Assembly: GCA_031261145.1 (NCBI GenBank)
Contig: JAISJX010000279.1
Coordinates: 1-6,431 of the forward strand
Direction of reading: 5' to 3'
Source: Tannerella sp.
GTDB taxonomy: Bacteria > Bacteroidota > Bacteroidia > Bacteroidales > Tannerellaceae
DNA: 6,431 nucleotides
Shown: positions 1 through 6,431 of the stretch, in pieces
Layout: every line of letters starts with the position of its first letter
Position numbering within the stretch: the stretch's first letter is position 1
The notes under the pieces: generated by a model
What the model saw: the letters and a program-made list of their open reading frames with translations, nothing else
The model's database searches: none
Told to the model about the DNA's origin: nothing
Translations under genes and position numbers: made by a program

Positions 1-255
1 ACTAACAGATTCATACTGCAATATCTGTCCGGGAAGAACAATAATAAGGCAAGGCGATTGTGCGGTGAATGGCTTCAGGTTGATTACTCCTTTCAGACAG
101 CCTTCGGTGCAGATTGTAGCAATGACAACATTCAATTTAAAAGGAAAATTAAATGCAGATGGAATCATCGGATTTTCAAACAACACCAAATCATCTCCTA
201 TTGAAGCGGCATTTACTTCGATATGACTGTTTAAAGTTTCTATTAGCTTATCCAT
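1..255 (-). CDS. AraC-family transcriptional regulator, N-terminal part (C-terminus outside window)
   Basis: This reading frame starts at an ATG (complement of 253-255) and stays open for 85 codons to the window edge. It begins MDKLIETLNSHIEVNAAS and later reads FPFKLNVVIATICTEG, INLKPF and PCLIIVLPGQILQYESVS. The mix of alternating strands, an internal CTEG turn and an LPGQI segment is what I know from the N-terminal cupin-like sensing domain of Bacteroidetes AraC regulators, which are usually about 280-300 residues. The DNA-binding AraC helix-turn-helix domain would lie at the C-terminus, outside this window, so the family call rests on the sensor domain alone. I chose this start because an exact TAnnTTTG element lies 15 bases upstream and there is no better in-frame start. 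The gene diverges from the efflux operon across 144 nt, the usual arrangement for a local regulator of a pump, so it probably controls that operon (inference). A different cupin-type sensor protein is the main alternative. Confidence 0.8.
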   Translation of the reverse strand, partial: MDKLIETLNSHIEVNAASIGDDLVLFENPMIPSAFNFPFKLNVVIATICTEGCLKGVINLKPFTAQSPCLIIVLPGQILQYESVS

Positions 256-270
256 TCTTTGTTTTTTTCG

Positions 271-278
271 CAAATATA
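271..278 (-). promoter_or_regulatory. -7 promoter element (TATATTTG) for the AraC-like gene
   Basis: Read on the minus strand this is TATATTTG, an exact match to the Bacteroidetes -7 consensus TAnnTTTG. It lies 15 bases upstream of the regulator ATG, which would give a leader of only about 8-10 nt. A TTTG occurs further upstream at 293-296 (minus strand), but the 14-nt spacer is shorter than the usual 19-21. The -33 element is therefore weak or missing, as often seen at activator-dependent or autoregulated promoters. Confidence 0.55.
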
Positions 279-307
279 GGACATTTATGCGACAAATAAT
301 ACTAAAA

Positions 308-364
308 GCGAACTTTCGTCCAACAGCAAGGCTCTTTTGACCTTGTAGCTGCGAAATTTCAGCC
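308..364. repeat. Pair of 14-bp direct repeats, candidate operator
   Basis: GCGAACTTTCGTCC (308-321) recurs as GCGAAATTTCAGCC (351-364), 11 of 14 bases identical and in the same orientation, with starts 43 bp apart (about four helical turns). Each copy also contains a small palindrome: CGAA-CT-TTCG at 309-318 and GAAATTTC at 353-360. The left copy lies on the upstream side of the regulator promoter. The right copy lies between the -33-like and -7-like elements of the candidate operon promoter. AraC-family proteins commonly bind direct repeats, so the divergent regulator is the natural candidate to bind here (inference). Imperfect repeats of this length could occur by chance; the spacing and symmetry make that less likely. 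Confidence 0.45.
327..345. promoter_or_regulatory. Inverted repeat CAAGG-N9-CCTTG centred in the intergenic region
   Basis: A perfect 5-bp dyad (CAAGG at 327-331, CCTTG at 341-345) flanks nine bases. Its centre, position 336, is also exactly the midpoint of the two direct repeats at 308-321 and 351-364. The right arm overlaps the -33-like CTTG of the candidate operon promoter, so a protein bound here could affect polymerase binding. It has no following T-tract and lies upstream of the promoter, so it is not a terminator. Function is inferred. Confidence 0.35.
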
Positions 365-373
365 GTTTCTTTG
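342..373 (+). promoter_or_regulatory. Candidate promoter of the efflux operon
   Basis: CTTG at 342-345 (one mismatch to the Bacteroidetes -33 TTTG) is followed after 20 nt by TTTCTTTG at 366-373 (one mismatch to -7 TAnnTTTG). Spacing fits the known 19-21 nt. Transcription would begin near 380, giving a leader of about 20 nt before the ATG at 400. Both boxes are imperfect, and one of the 14-bp direct repeats sits between them, as would suit a promoter that needs a regulator. Confidence 0.4.
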
Positions 374-399
374 TCCCATCATTTAAAAACAGAGAAATT

Positions 400-1752
400 A
401 TGAAATCAATGATTATCGCAATCGCATGTATAGGATTTAGTTGTTCGTGGTTGTTTGCCCAGCAGCAACCTGTTGAACTGTCGCTGCAGGCCTGTGTGCA
501 AACAGCAGTAGAGAGGAACATCAACATGCAGACAGCTCGCATTGAGCATGAGAAGAGCGGGCATAACGTGAGTGAATCACTCGCAGCCTTATTGCCAAAA
601 GCCAAGATAAACGGAGGTTTTCAGGACAACCTGAGCCTGCCGGTTACACTTCTTTCAGGTGAGTTTGCCGGACAGCCGGGTACTAACATTGTACTCAAAA
701 TAGGCTCTAACTACGTAACCAATGCAGCCCTCGACCTGAATATGGTGCTTTACAATAAAACGTTGCTAACGGCCTTGCAAATTTCCAAAAAGATGAAAGC
801 GCAGAAAGGTTTGGGCGTTGAGAAAGCAGCAGAGGAACTGGCCTTAGAGATATCGAAGCTTTATTTCTTATCGCTTACTACGACCAGGCAAATGAGTTTG
901 GTGGAAGAAAACATAGCCCGCAGCAAGCAGTTGAGCGACATCGTGAAAGTATGGGTAGACAATGGCATGGGCAAGCAGGTGGATTACGACCGGGTAAGCG
1001 TAAATCTGGAAAACCTCTACACGCAAAGAAGCAATACGGAAACCACCCTTGAACAACAATTGAACCTACTCAAATACATGCTGGAAATACCGCTCGAAGA
1101 AAGCATCATCCTGACAGATACAGCCGAAATGCCTTTGCTGATACACACGCCCGAACGTATCACTGACTTTTCAAATCACATTGATATACGGATGCTTGAG
1201 TCGGAAAAAGAAATCAACCGACTGAATCAACGGATGACAATAGCCGGTTATCTGCCTACTCTTTCCCTTACAGGCCAGTACTCGCAACAGGGATTGAGAC
1301 AAAACTTCAGAAACTATTTCCAAGACAGCCTCGAGAACCAATGGTTCGCCTCGTCTTACATCGGCATAAGCCTGAAGATACCTGTTTTCGATGGCATGGA
1401 GAAACGCTCGAAGTCCAGACAAGCCAAGCTGGATTACATACGGACAAGCCTGACTCTGGATAATACCAAAGAGAGTTTCAGCGTGAATTACCAAAATGCA
1501 AGAAACAACTACAAAAATCACCAAAGCAACGTGCAACGTCAAAAGCAGAATATTGCTTTGGCCGAGAAAGTCTATCGGGAAACGGCACTAAAATACCGCG
1601 AAGGTTTAGCTACCATGAGCGATTTATTGCAAGACGAAATGGGATTAAACAATGCACAGGCCAACTACCTGAGCGCACTATATAACTATAAAGAAGCTGA
1701 GTTGAACATCTTGTCGCTCAACGGTGAAATCAGAAATTTAATTAACAAATAA
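400..1752 (+). CDS. TolC-type outer-membrane efflux protein (OMF component)
   Basis: The 450-residue product would form the trimeric outer-membrane channel of the tripartite pump. Residues 1-20 look like a signal peptide: a hydrophobic stretch ending in WLFA, with signal peptidase I cleavage likely before QQQP. There is no clear lipobox, so it is probably not a lipid-anchored NodT-type protein. Two outer-membrane efflux repeats follow, at about 28-235 and 255-445. Typical features are the helix-start TAVERNINMQTARI (35-48), the strand region GYLPTLSLTGQYS (283-295), the strand IGISLKIPVFDG (321-332), and the long C-terminal helix with LKYREGLATMSDLLQDE (397-413) and NNAQANYLSALYNYKEAELNI. Length fits the family. 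The first ATG is used; the Met at residue 4 is a possible alternative start that would slightly shorten the signal peptide. As the first gene of the operon it ends 12 nt before the adaptor gene. The family call is secure; the pump substrate is unknown. Confidence 0.95.
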   Translation: MKSMIIAIACIGFSCSWLFAQQQPVELSLQACVQTAVERNINMQTARIEHEKSGHNVSESLAALLPKAKINGGFQDNLSLPVTLLSGEFAGQPGTNIVLKIGSNYVTNAALDLNMVLYNKTLLTALQISKKMKAQKGLGVEKAAEELALEISKLYFLSLTTTRQMSLVEENIARSKQLSDIVKVWVDNGMGKQVDYDRVSVNLENLYTQRSNTETTLEQQLNLLKYMLEIPLEESIILTDTAEMPLLIHTPERITDFSNHIDIRMLESEKEINRLNQRMTIAGYLPTLSLTGQYSQQGLRQNFRNYFQDSLENQWFASSYIGISLKIPVFDGMEKRSKSRQAKLDYIRTSLTLDNTKESFSVNYQNARNNYKNHQSNVQRQKQNIALAEKVYRETALKYREGLATMSDLLQDEMGLNNAQANYLSALYNYKEAELNILSLNGEIRNLINK

Positions 1753-1764
1753 AATAGGACAGCC

Positions 1765-2823
1765 ATGAAAAAGAAATCAGTTATCATCGGAACAATCGTA
1801 ATTGCACTGTTCGGCGCAATGGCTTTTACGCTGGCAAGCAACAAAAAAGAAATAGACAGCCGGAAGGAAGAGAAAACCGCCGATGACCGGATTGCCGTAA
1901 CCGTAGCCACAGCCCAAGTGCGGGAAACAAGCCGCCAATGGGAATGGGTCGGTATGACAGAGCCGCAGAAAGAAGTCGTTGTAGCTTCGGAAAGCGCAGG
2001 CAAAATTGTTAAAGTGAACTTCTCGGTAAGCGACTACGTAAGCAAAGGTACTGTTCTGGCTAAAGTAGACGACACGTACAAACGTTTGGCTCTTGAAAAT
2101 GCTGAGCTGAATTACAAGAAATATAAGGAAGACTATGACCGTTACCAGATATTACGCAAAGCCGACGCCGTTTCCGAAAACCAGCTCCGTGAAATGAAAA
2201 TAGGTTTGGAAAATGCTTCCATTCAGTTGGAAAATGCGAAAAAACAATGGGAAGATACGCAAATAGTTGCCCCCTTTAGCGGGGTTATTACTTCCAAAAA
2301 TACGGAAGTGGGCGCTTATGTAAATCCGGGAACCTCCATAGCCACAATGGCTGATGTAGCCCAACTGAAAATATCATTAGCCGTATCAGAATCTACTGTT
2401 TATCAGATCAACAAAGGGCAGGAAGTGAATGTCAGCGCCCAAGTGTATCCGGGTGTAACCTTCAAGGGGAACATAGCCAGTATCAGTCCGCAAGGCAGCA
2501 ATGCGCACACGTTTCCTGTAGAAATCATCATGGCTAATAGCAGTAAAAACCCGCTAAAAGCCGGAACGTATGTAAAGGTGCGCATGGATATGAGTGAAAC
2601 GGGCAAAACATTGATGATTCCCCGCGACGCTATTGTCAGCAGTATGAAAGATCCTTCCGTCTATGTTGTAAAGGGAGAAACGGTTGAACTCGTTCGTATC
2701 CATACAGGACGCGAAGATAACGCCTACCTCGAAGTAACTTCCGGCATCAACGAAGGAGACCGGGTCGTAACCAACGGGCAAATCAATCTGATGAACGGAG
2801 CAACAATATCCATCATAAATTAA
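1765..2823 (+). CDS. RND efflux periplasmic adaptor subunit (HlyD/AcrA-type membrane-fusion protein)
   Basis: This 352-residue adaptor links the inner-membrane permease to the outer-membrane channel. An N-terminal hydrophobic segment (about 6-24, after MKKK) anchors or exports it; there is no cysteine lipobox, so a transmembrane anchor or cleaved signal is more likely than a lipoprotein. The barrel-sandwich (lipoyl-like) domain is split into halves at about 71-103 (SAGKIVKVNFSVSDYVSKG) and 167-196 (APFSGVITSKNTEVGAYVNPG). Between them lies a short alpha-helical hairpin (about 104-165) that would contact the channel tip. A beta-barrel follows at about 200-275 (LKISLAVSES to AGTYVKVRMDM), then a membrane-proximal domain (about 282-352) with MIPRDAIV and INEGDRVVTNGQI. 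All domains expected of the family are present. It sits 12 nt downstream of the channel gene and 12 nt upstream of the permease gene. Confidence 0.95.
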   Translation: MKKKSVIIGTIVIALFGAMAFTLASNKKEIDSRKEEKTADDRIAVTVATAQVRETSRQWEWVGMTEPQKEVVVASESAGKIVKVNFSVSDYVSKGTVLAKVDDTYKRLALENAELNYKKYKEDYDRYQILRKADAVSENQLREMKIGLENASIQLENAKKQWEDTQIVAPFSGVITSKNTEVGAYVNPGTSIATMADVAQLKISLAVSESTVYQINKGQEVNVSAQVYPGVTFKGNIASISPQGSNAHTFPVEIIMANSSKNPLKAGTYVKVRMDMSETGKTLMIPRDAIVSSMKDPSVYVVKGETVELVRIHTGREDNAYLEVTSGINEGDRVVTNGQINLMNGATISIIN

Positions 2824-2835
2824 ATACTACATATT

Positions 2836-5800
2836 ATGCCATCCATAGTTGAAACATCCATAAAGAAGCCGCTACTTATTGTAGTTGTCTTCACGATAGT
2901 AGCGCTTAGCGGGTTAATCTGTTTTAGTCTGCTCAACCGCAACCTGCTTCCAAAGTTCGAACTTGCCGCACTTACGGTGCAAACTATCTATCCCGGCGCC
3001 GGCGCTTCGGAGGTAGAAACATCTGTGACACAAAAAATAGAAGATGCCCTTTCGACCATGGAAAACCTGCATAATATATCATCGACATCGCTCGAAGGGC
3101 TGTCCATTGTATCCATTGATTTGAACGAGGGAGCCGACCCCAACCAAGGTGTTCAGGATGCGCAGCGTAAGATCAACGCCATCAAGTCTCAACTGCCTAC
3201 CGAGATAATAGATCCGTCGATAGAAAAGTATGCTTTGGATGAAAAGGCTATTTTAAACTTGGCTGCTTTGTCGTCTATGCCGTCTACCGAGTTCTATAAA
3301 TTAGTGGAAGACCGCATCCAGCCTCGTCTTAACAAAGTTCCCGGTGTAGGTGCAGTAAGGATGACAGGTGGAACCAAACGAGAAATAAAAGTCAACATCG
3401 ACGCCCAGAAATTACAGGCCTACAATCTTTCCATACTGCAAGCCTTGCAAGCCATTCAATCGGCCAATATGGAGATTCCGGTAGGTAATGTGGAGAATAC
3501 AGGCGCCATTTATTCCGTCCGCCTGGCTGCCAAATATGCAAATCTCGACGAGCTTCGCCAAACCGTAATCCTATCGACGCCAACAATGGGCGAAGTAAAA
3601 GTAGCAGACATAGCGGATGTGGAAGACGGCGTAGCCGAACAAAAACTGATTAACCGCATGGATGGACGTACTGCCATTGGCATCTCTGTACAGAAGCAAG
3701 CCGACGCCAATGGCCTTCAGGTAGCCGATTTGACTAAAGCAGAACTGGCTGCCATTGAAAAAGAATATACTGCCGACGGAGTGCATTTCGAGATTGCGAC
3801 TGACGACTCCGTTTATACCAAGGCATCCGTCAACTCGGTCATAACAGACCTTGCGTTAGCCATTCTGATTGTTGCTCTAATATGCTTTCTTTTTCTGCAC
3901 GATTTGCGAAGCGCTCTTATTATTATGTTCAGTGTTCCCTTGTCCATCATCCCCTCCTTTATCGTTTTGTATATACTGGGATATTCTCTCAATATGATGT
4001 CTCTGATGGCTTTATCATTAGTCGTCGGCATACTCGTAGACGACTCGATTGTGGTGGTGGAAGCTATCTTCCATCAATTGGAAATGGGAAAGTCTAAATG
4101 GGAGGCTGCCCTCGAGGGATGTCGGCAGATAATGGCTACCTGTCTGGCCATTACACTTGTTATTGTAATTGCATTCGTACCGTTAGCTATTGCAGGTGGA
4201 CTGATTGGCAATATGTTGAAAGAGTTTTCTATACCTATTCTTATTACTGTACTTTGCAGTTTTTTGGTGTCGTTTACCGTAACTCCGCTTATGATGTCAC
4301 GCTTCGGGAAACTATCGGAACGTACGCAGCTTACGCTATACGCTCGTTTTTCTAATCTGGTAGAGAATAGCTTTAACTCTATTAAAAATGCCTATATCGT
4401 TATATTAGAGGTTAGTTTACGCCACAAAACGATTGTGCTACTCACAGCCACTATCCTATTTATTGGTTCAATAGCCTTACTTCCTGCCGGTTTCATTGGT
4501 TTTGCCTTCATGCCTGAAGCCGATAAAGGGGAATTTACCGTCAATCTGGATATGAATCCGCAAGTAACCATCTATCAGAACAATCAAGTTACTATGCAGA
4601 TAGAAAAAATAATAAACAGCAAGCCGGAGGTGAAACGCGTATATACGAATGTCGGAATGTCTACAAATAATAGTTCAAAGAACAATGTATCAACTATTGC
4701 AGTACAATTGGTCGACAAGAAAGACAGGGACATGAGTGTGGAAAAATTTGCTCAACAAATAAAAGCAGAGATCATGCAGGCAGTTCCCGGTGTTCGCGCC
4801 CAGACCGTCGTTGCCTCTACAAGCGGCAATACGTCCGAACCGATTCAGTTAGTTGTTCAAGGCGCCGATATAGAGCAGGTGCAACAAACGGCAGCTATGG
4901 TTTTGGATGTAATTCGTCGCACTCCGGGAACAGCCGATGCAAAGTATTCTATTGACGACCCGCGCCAGGAAGTACAGGTGAAACTTGACCGTGCTAAAAT
5001 GGCTAAGGTAGGATTATCCGTTGCCGATGTAGGTTCTACACTTCGCATAGCCTTTGCCGGCAATAACGATTCCAAATTCCGTGATGGTAATTTCGAGTAC
5101 GATATCCGCATAGGTATTGATAACTTCGACCGTTCACGCCCTGAAGATGTCTCCCGTCTGAGCCTGATAAACAGAAATGGCGAACTGATTGAGTTGAATG
5201 AAATAGCAGACATCTCATACGGACTGGGGCCGTCGGCTTTGGAACGCACAGACCGTATCTCGTCTATCACCGTAAAATCCAATGTAGTTGGGAGACCTGT
5301 AGGAACGGTTGGTACTGAAATAACGACAGCTATCAAAGGTAAAGCGCCTGATGGCGTAACGATTAAACCGACCGGGATGATGGATCTTCAATCTTCGGCT
5401 TTCGGTAGCCTGGGATTCGCCTTCATTGCTGCCATTGTACTGATTTATCTGATAATGGTAGTGCTGTACGATTCCCTGCTTGATCCCGTAGTTGTCTTGT
5501 TTTCCATTCCGCTATCCCTTATCGGCGCTTTCCTTGCTTTGGCGCTAACCATGAATGACTTAACGATATTCAGTATGATCGGGCTAATCGTACTGATAGG
5601 CTTGGTTGCCAAGAATGCCATCTTGCTCGTAGATTTCGCGAAACGTATGAGATTTGAAAATAAGATGGATGTGTATCATGCCTTAATAGAGGCAGGTAAA
5701 GTTCGTTTACGCCCTATATTGATGACTACGTTTGCCATGATATTTGGAATGTTGCCTATCGCTTTGGCATCAGGCAACGGCGCCGAGTTAAAGAACGGGA

Positions 5801-5946
5801 TGGCCTGGGTTATTATAGGCGGCTTATCCAGCTCTATGCTCTTGACCTTAGTCGTTGTTCCGGTCGTTTACTTAGCTTTTAATCTATCATCGGGTATTAG
5901 AAACGTAAGCGTCTCTACGATACAGAAGTCGTCATCGTTGGTATAG
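2836..5946 (+). CDS. Efflux RND transporter permease subunit (AcrB/HAE-1-like)
   Basis: This 1036-residue inner-membrane proton/drug antiporter powers the pump. It has the full RND layout: TM1 (about 11-31), a large periplasmic loop (33-332), TM2-TM6 (335-485), TM7 (531-556), a second periplasmic loop (557-850) and TM8-TM12 (855-1015). Proton-relay residues are present: the paired aspartates in TM4 (D402-D403, within VGILVDDSIVVVEA), the TM10 lysine (K926, in GLVAKNAILLVDFA) and the TM11 threonines (T964-T965, in RPILMTTFAMIFG). NGAELKNGMAWVIIGG before and in TM12 is also typical. Both periplasmic loops are full length, which favours a hydrophobe/amphiphile exporter over the metal (CzcA) or protein-export RND branches, but the substrate is not determinable. 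The start MPSIVETSIKKPLL matches where family members begin. The 20-residue tail after TM12 ends four bases before an IS66 remnant, so the last residues might not be ancestral. Confidence 0.96.
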   Translation: MPSIVETSIKKPLLIVVVFTIVALSGLICFSLLNRNLLPKFELAALTVQTIYPGAGASEVETSVTQKIEDALSTMENLHNISSTSLEGLSIVSIDLNEGADPNQGVQDAQRKINAIKSQLPTEIIDPSIEKYALDEKAILNLAALSSMPSTEFYKLVEDRIQPRLNKVPGVGAVRMTGGTKREIKVNIDAQKLQAYNLSILQALQAIQSANMEIPVGNVENTGAIYSVRLAAKYANLDELRQTVILSTPTMGEVKVADIADVEDGVAEQKLINRMDGRTAIGISVQKQADANGLQVADLTKAELAAIEKEYTADGVHFEIATDDSVYTKASVNSVITDLALAILIVALICFLFLHDLRSALIIMFSVPLSIIPSFIVLYILGYSLNMMSLMALSLVVGILVDDSIVVVEAIFHQLEMGKSKWEAALEGCRQIMATCLAITLVIVIAFVPLAIAGGLIGNMLKEFSIPILITVLCSFLVSFTVTPLMMSRFGKLSERTQLTLYARFSNLVENSFNSIKNAYIVILEVSLRHKTIVLLTATILFIGSIALLPAGFIGFAFMPEADKGEFTVNLDMNPQVTIYQNNQVTMQIEKIINSKPEVKRVYTNVGMSTNNSSKNNVSTIAVQLVDKKDRDMSVEKFAQQIKAEIMQAVPGVRAQTVVASTSGNTSEPIQLVVQGADIEQVQQTAAMVLDVIRRTPGTADAKYSIDDPRQEVQVKLDRAKMAKVGLSVADVGSTLRIAFAGNNDSKFRDGNFEYDIRIGIDNFDRSRPEDVSRLSLINRNGELIELNEIADISYGLGPSALERTDRISSITVKSNVVGRPVGTVGTEITTAIKGKAPDGVTIKPTGMMDLQSSAFGSLGFAFIAAIVLIYLIMVVLYDSLLDPVVVLFSIPLSLIGAFLALALTMNDLTIFSMIGLIVLIGLVAKNAILLVDFAKRMRFENKMDVYHALIEAGKVRLRPILMTTFAMIFGMLPIALASGNGAELKNGMAWVIIGGLSSSMLLTLVVVPVVYLAFNLSSGIRNVSVSTIQKSSSLV

Positions 5947-5950
5947 ATTT

Positions 5951-6204
5951 CTATAAATTTACTGATGATCTTTCAGCCCGGTTGTTGGGCAGGAGATTTA
6001 GGAATATCCCGTCTTTGTCATTTGCATTGATGTATGCCAATTGATTCAACACATCGGCGAAGTATTAATACTATTGAGTCTGCAAGAGCAGGCAAGGGAA
6101 TAAATCAACGCGGTTCTTTTGGCACCGACATGACTGCCACAAAACAGGGAGTTCTTTCGGGAAAGGCTAATGTATCTCATGCACTGTTTTTGCTGATTAC
6201 CAAA
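5951..6204 (-). pseudogene. IS66-family transposase, C-terminal remnant with a frameshift
   Basis: The minus strand carries two adjoining reading frames that together resemble the C-terminus of IS66 TnpC. Frame A (6204 to a TGA at 6046-6048) includes MRYISLSRKNSLFCGSHVGA and KRTALIYSLACSCRLNSINT; RKN-x-LF-x-GS, GA-x-RtA and YSL are hallmarks of the end of the DDE domain and the IS66 C-terminal element. After NSINT the similarity moves to frame B from about 6061 (FADVLNQLAY, FLNLLPNNRAE) and ends at a TAG at 5951-5953, where intact proteins have an LrdvL...LLP-type ending. A deletion at about 6061 explains the shift. Only about 85 of an expected 500 or more residues remain, with no TnpA or TnpB gene and no recognised terminal inverted repeat, so it is inactive. 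The upstream (6204) limit is approximate. It converges on the permease gene with four bases between the stop codons. Confidence 0.8.
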
Positions 6205-6431
6205 CTATAAAAGGTTAAAGTCAACTTTGTCATGTAAATATTTCCCATTTTTTTTATAAAATTCTTCTCTATTTTCCACAAAAGAATCATCAAACATACC
6301 TTTTTCTATTCCATAATCAATTAAAAACTTGAAAGGATAACCGATTGTTCTTTTTTCATTTATTTCCTTCTCTTTTGCATAATGAAAGAAATTCCATAAA
6401 TAGGCTTCAGTAGATTTATTAATACAGGTAG
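6205..6431 (-). CDS. Unrecognised AT-rich ORF, C-terminal part (start outside window)
   Basis: The minus strand is open from the window edge to a TAG (complement of 6205-6207), giving 74 residues of a longer protein, for example TEAYLWNFFHYAKEKEINEK, YPFKFLIDYG, MFDDSFVENREEFYKKNGKY and HDKVDFNLL at the end. I do not recognise a family. The segment is rich in Lys, Glu, Phe, Tyr and Asn with no membrane segment or obvious metal motif, and looks like a soluble mixed helical protein. The 180 bases from 6241 to 6420 contain 45 G or C (25%), far below most of the efflux genes, which suggests recent transfer. The stop codon lies right at the edge of the IS66 remnant, so the original C-terminus could be truncated. 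That it is a real gene is supported by an uninterrupted, compositionally plausible frame in very AT-rich DNA where stops are common. Confidence 0.55.
   Translation of the reverse strand, partial: TCINKSTEAYLWNFFHYAKEKEINEKRTIGYPFKFLIDYGIEKGMFDDSFVENREEFYKKNGKYLHDKVDFNLL

Noticed and set aside
285..605. 106-codon minus-strand ORF overlapping the operon promoter region and the start of the channel gene
   Set aside because: It starts inside the channel gene, overlaps its signal peptide region and crosses the regulatory region. No promoter element or family resemblance supports it.
4857..5336. 159-codon minus-strand ORF inside the permease gene
   Set aside because: It lies entirely within strongly recognisable RND permease coding sequence and has no family features; composition is typical of a shadow frame.
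2836..5946. Heavy-metal (CzcA-type) RND permease
   Set aside because: The TM4 relay has paired aspartates and the TM10 lysine in AcrB-like contexts, and no metal-binding signature is evident, so an HAE-1-like exporter fits better.
5976..5990. GCCC-N7-GGGC hairpin after the operon, considered as a terminator
   Set aside because: The stem is only 4 bp, no T-tract follows, and it falls within the transposase remnant (around LLPNN).
6034..6210. Plus-strand ORF of 58 codons (MPIDSTHRRS to LFLLITKL) downstream of the permease
   Set aside because: It lies opposite the IS66 transposase remnant, whose minus-strand frames contain recognisable family motifs. The plus-strand frame is best explained as an antisense shadow.
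6217..6228. Palindrome AAAGT-CA-ACTTT near the right-edge ORF stop
   Set aside because: It is short and AT-rich, lies inside the minus-strand ORF, and is expected by chance at this base composition; it is not convincing as a terminator or operator.
5951..6431. Intact insertion sequence
   Set aside because: Only the transposase C-terminus is present and frameshifted; no terminal inverted repeats, target duplication or accessory tnpA/tnpB genes are visible.

Overview
The window looks like chromosomal DNA from a member of the Bacteroidetes, probably Bacteroidales. Three things point there: an exact TAnnTTTG (-7 type) promoter element, start codons without Shine-Dalgarno sequences, and protein sequences that read like Bacteroidetes versions of their families. 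Its core is a complete three-gene tripartite efflux operon on the + strand (400-5946). In order it encodes a TolC-type outer-membrane factor, a periplasmic membrane-fusion adaptor and an HAE-1-like RND permease. The genes are separated by only 12 nt each, so they are almost certainly co-transcribed. Together they would form a proton-driven pump spanning both membranes. The substrate cannot be read from the sequence.

Left edge (1-399): the first 85 codons of a divergently transcribed regulator, which I read as AraC family, run leftwards off the window. The 144-nt intergenic region holds an exact -7 element for the regulator and a weaker promoter candidate for the operon. Between them lies a small symmetric array: two 14-bp direct repeats (11/14 identical) 43 bp apart, with a CAAGG/CCTTG dyad exactly midway. 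This looks like a control region shared by both promoters, with the AraC-like protein as the obvious candidate ligand (inference).

Right edge (5947-6431): four bases after the permease stop codon begins the convergent, frameshifted C-terminal remnant of an IS66-family transposase (5951 to about 6204, minus strand). It is directly followed by the C-terminal 74 codons of an unrecognised, very AT-rich minus-strand ORF (about 25% GC over the 180 bases I counted by hand, against roughly 45-50% in most sampled lines of the efflux genes). This edge looks like a mobile-element-scarred boundary between the conserved operon and accessory DNA. I see no convincing terminator after the operon and no RNA genes, CRISPR arrays or complete insertion sequences.

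Overall this is mostly an ordinary regulated RND efflux locus. I did not find a clearly new biological system. The parts worth a second look are the operator array and the IS66 remnant/AT-rich ORF junction.
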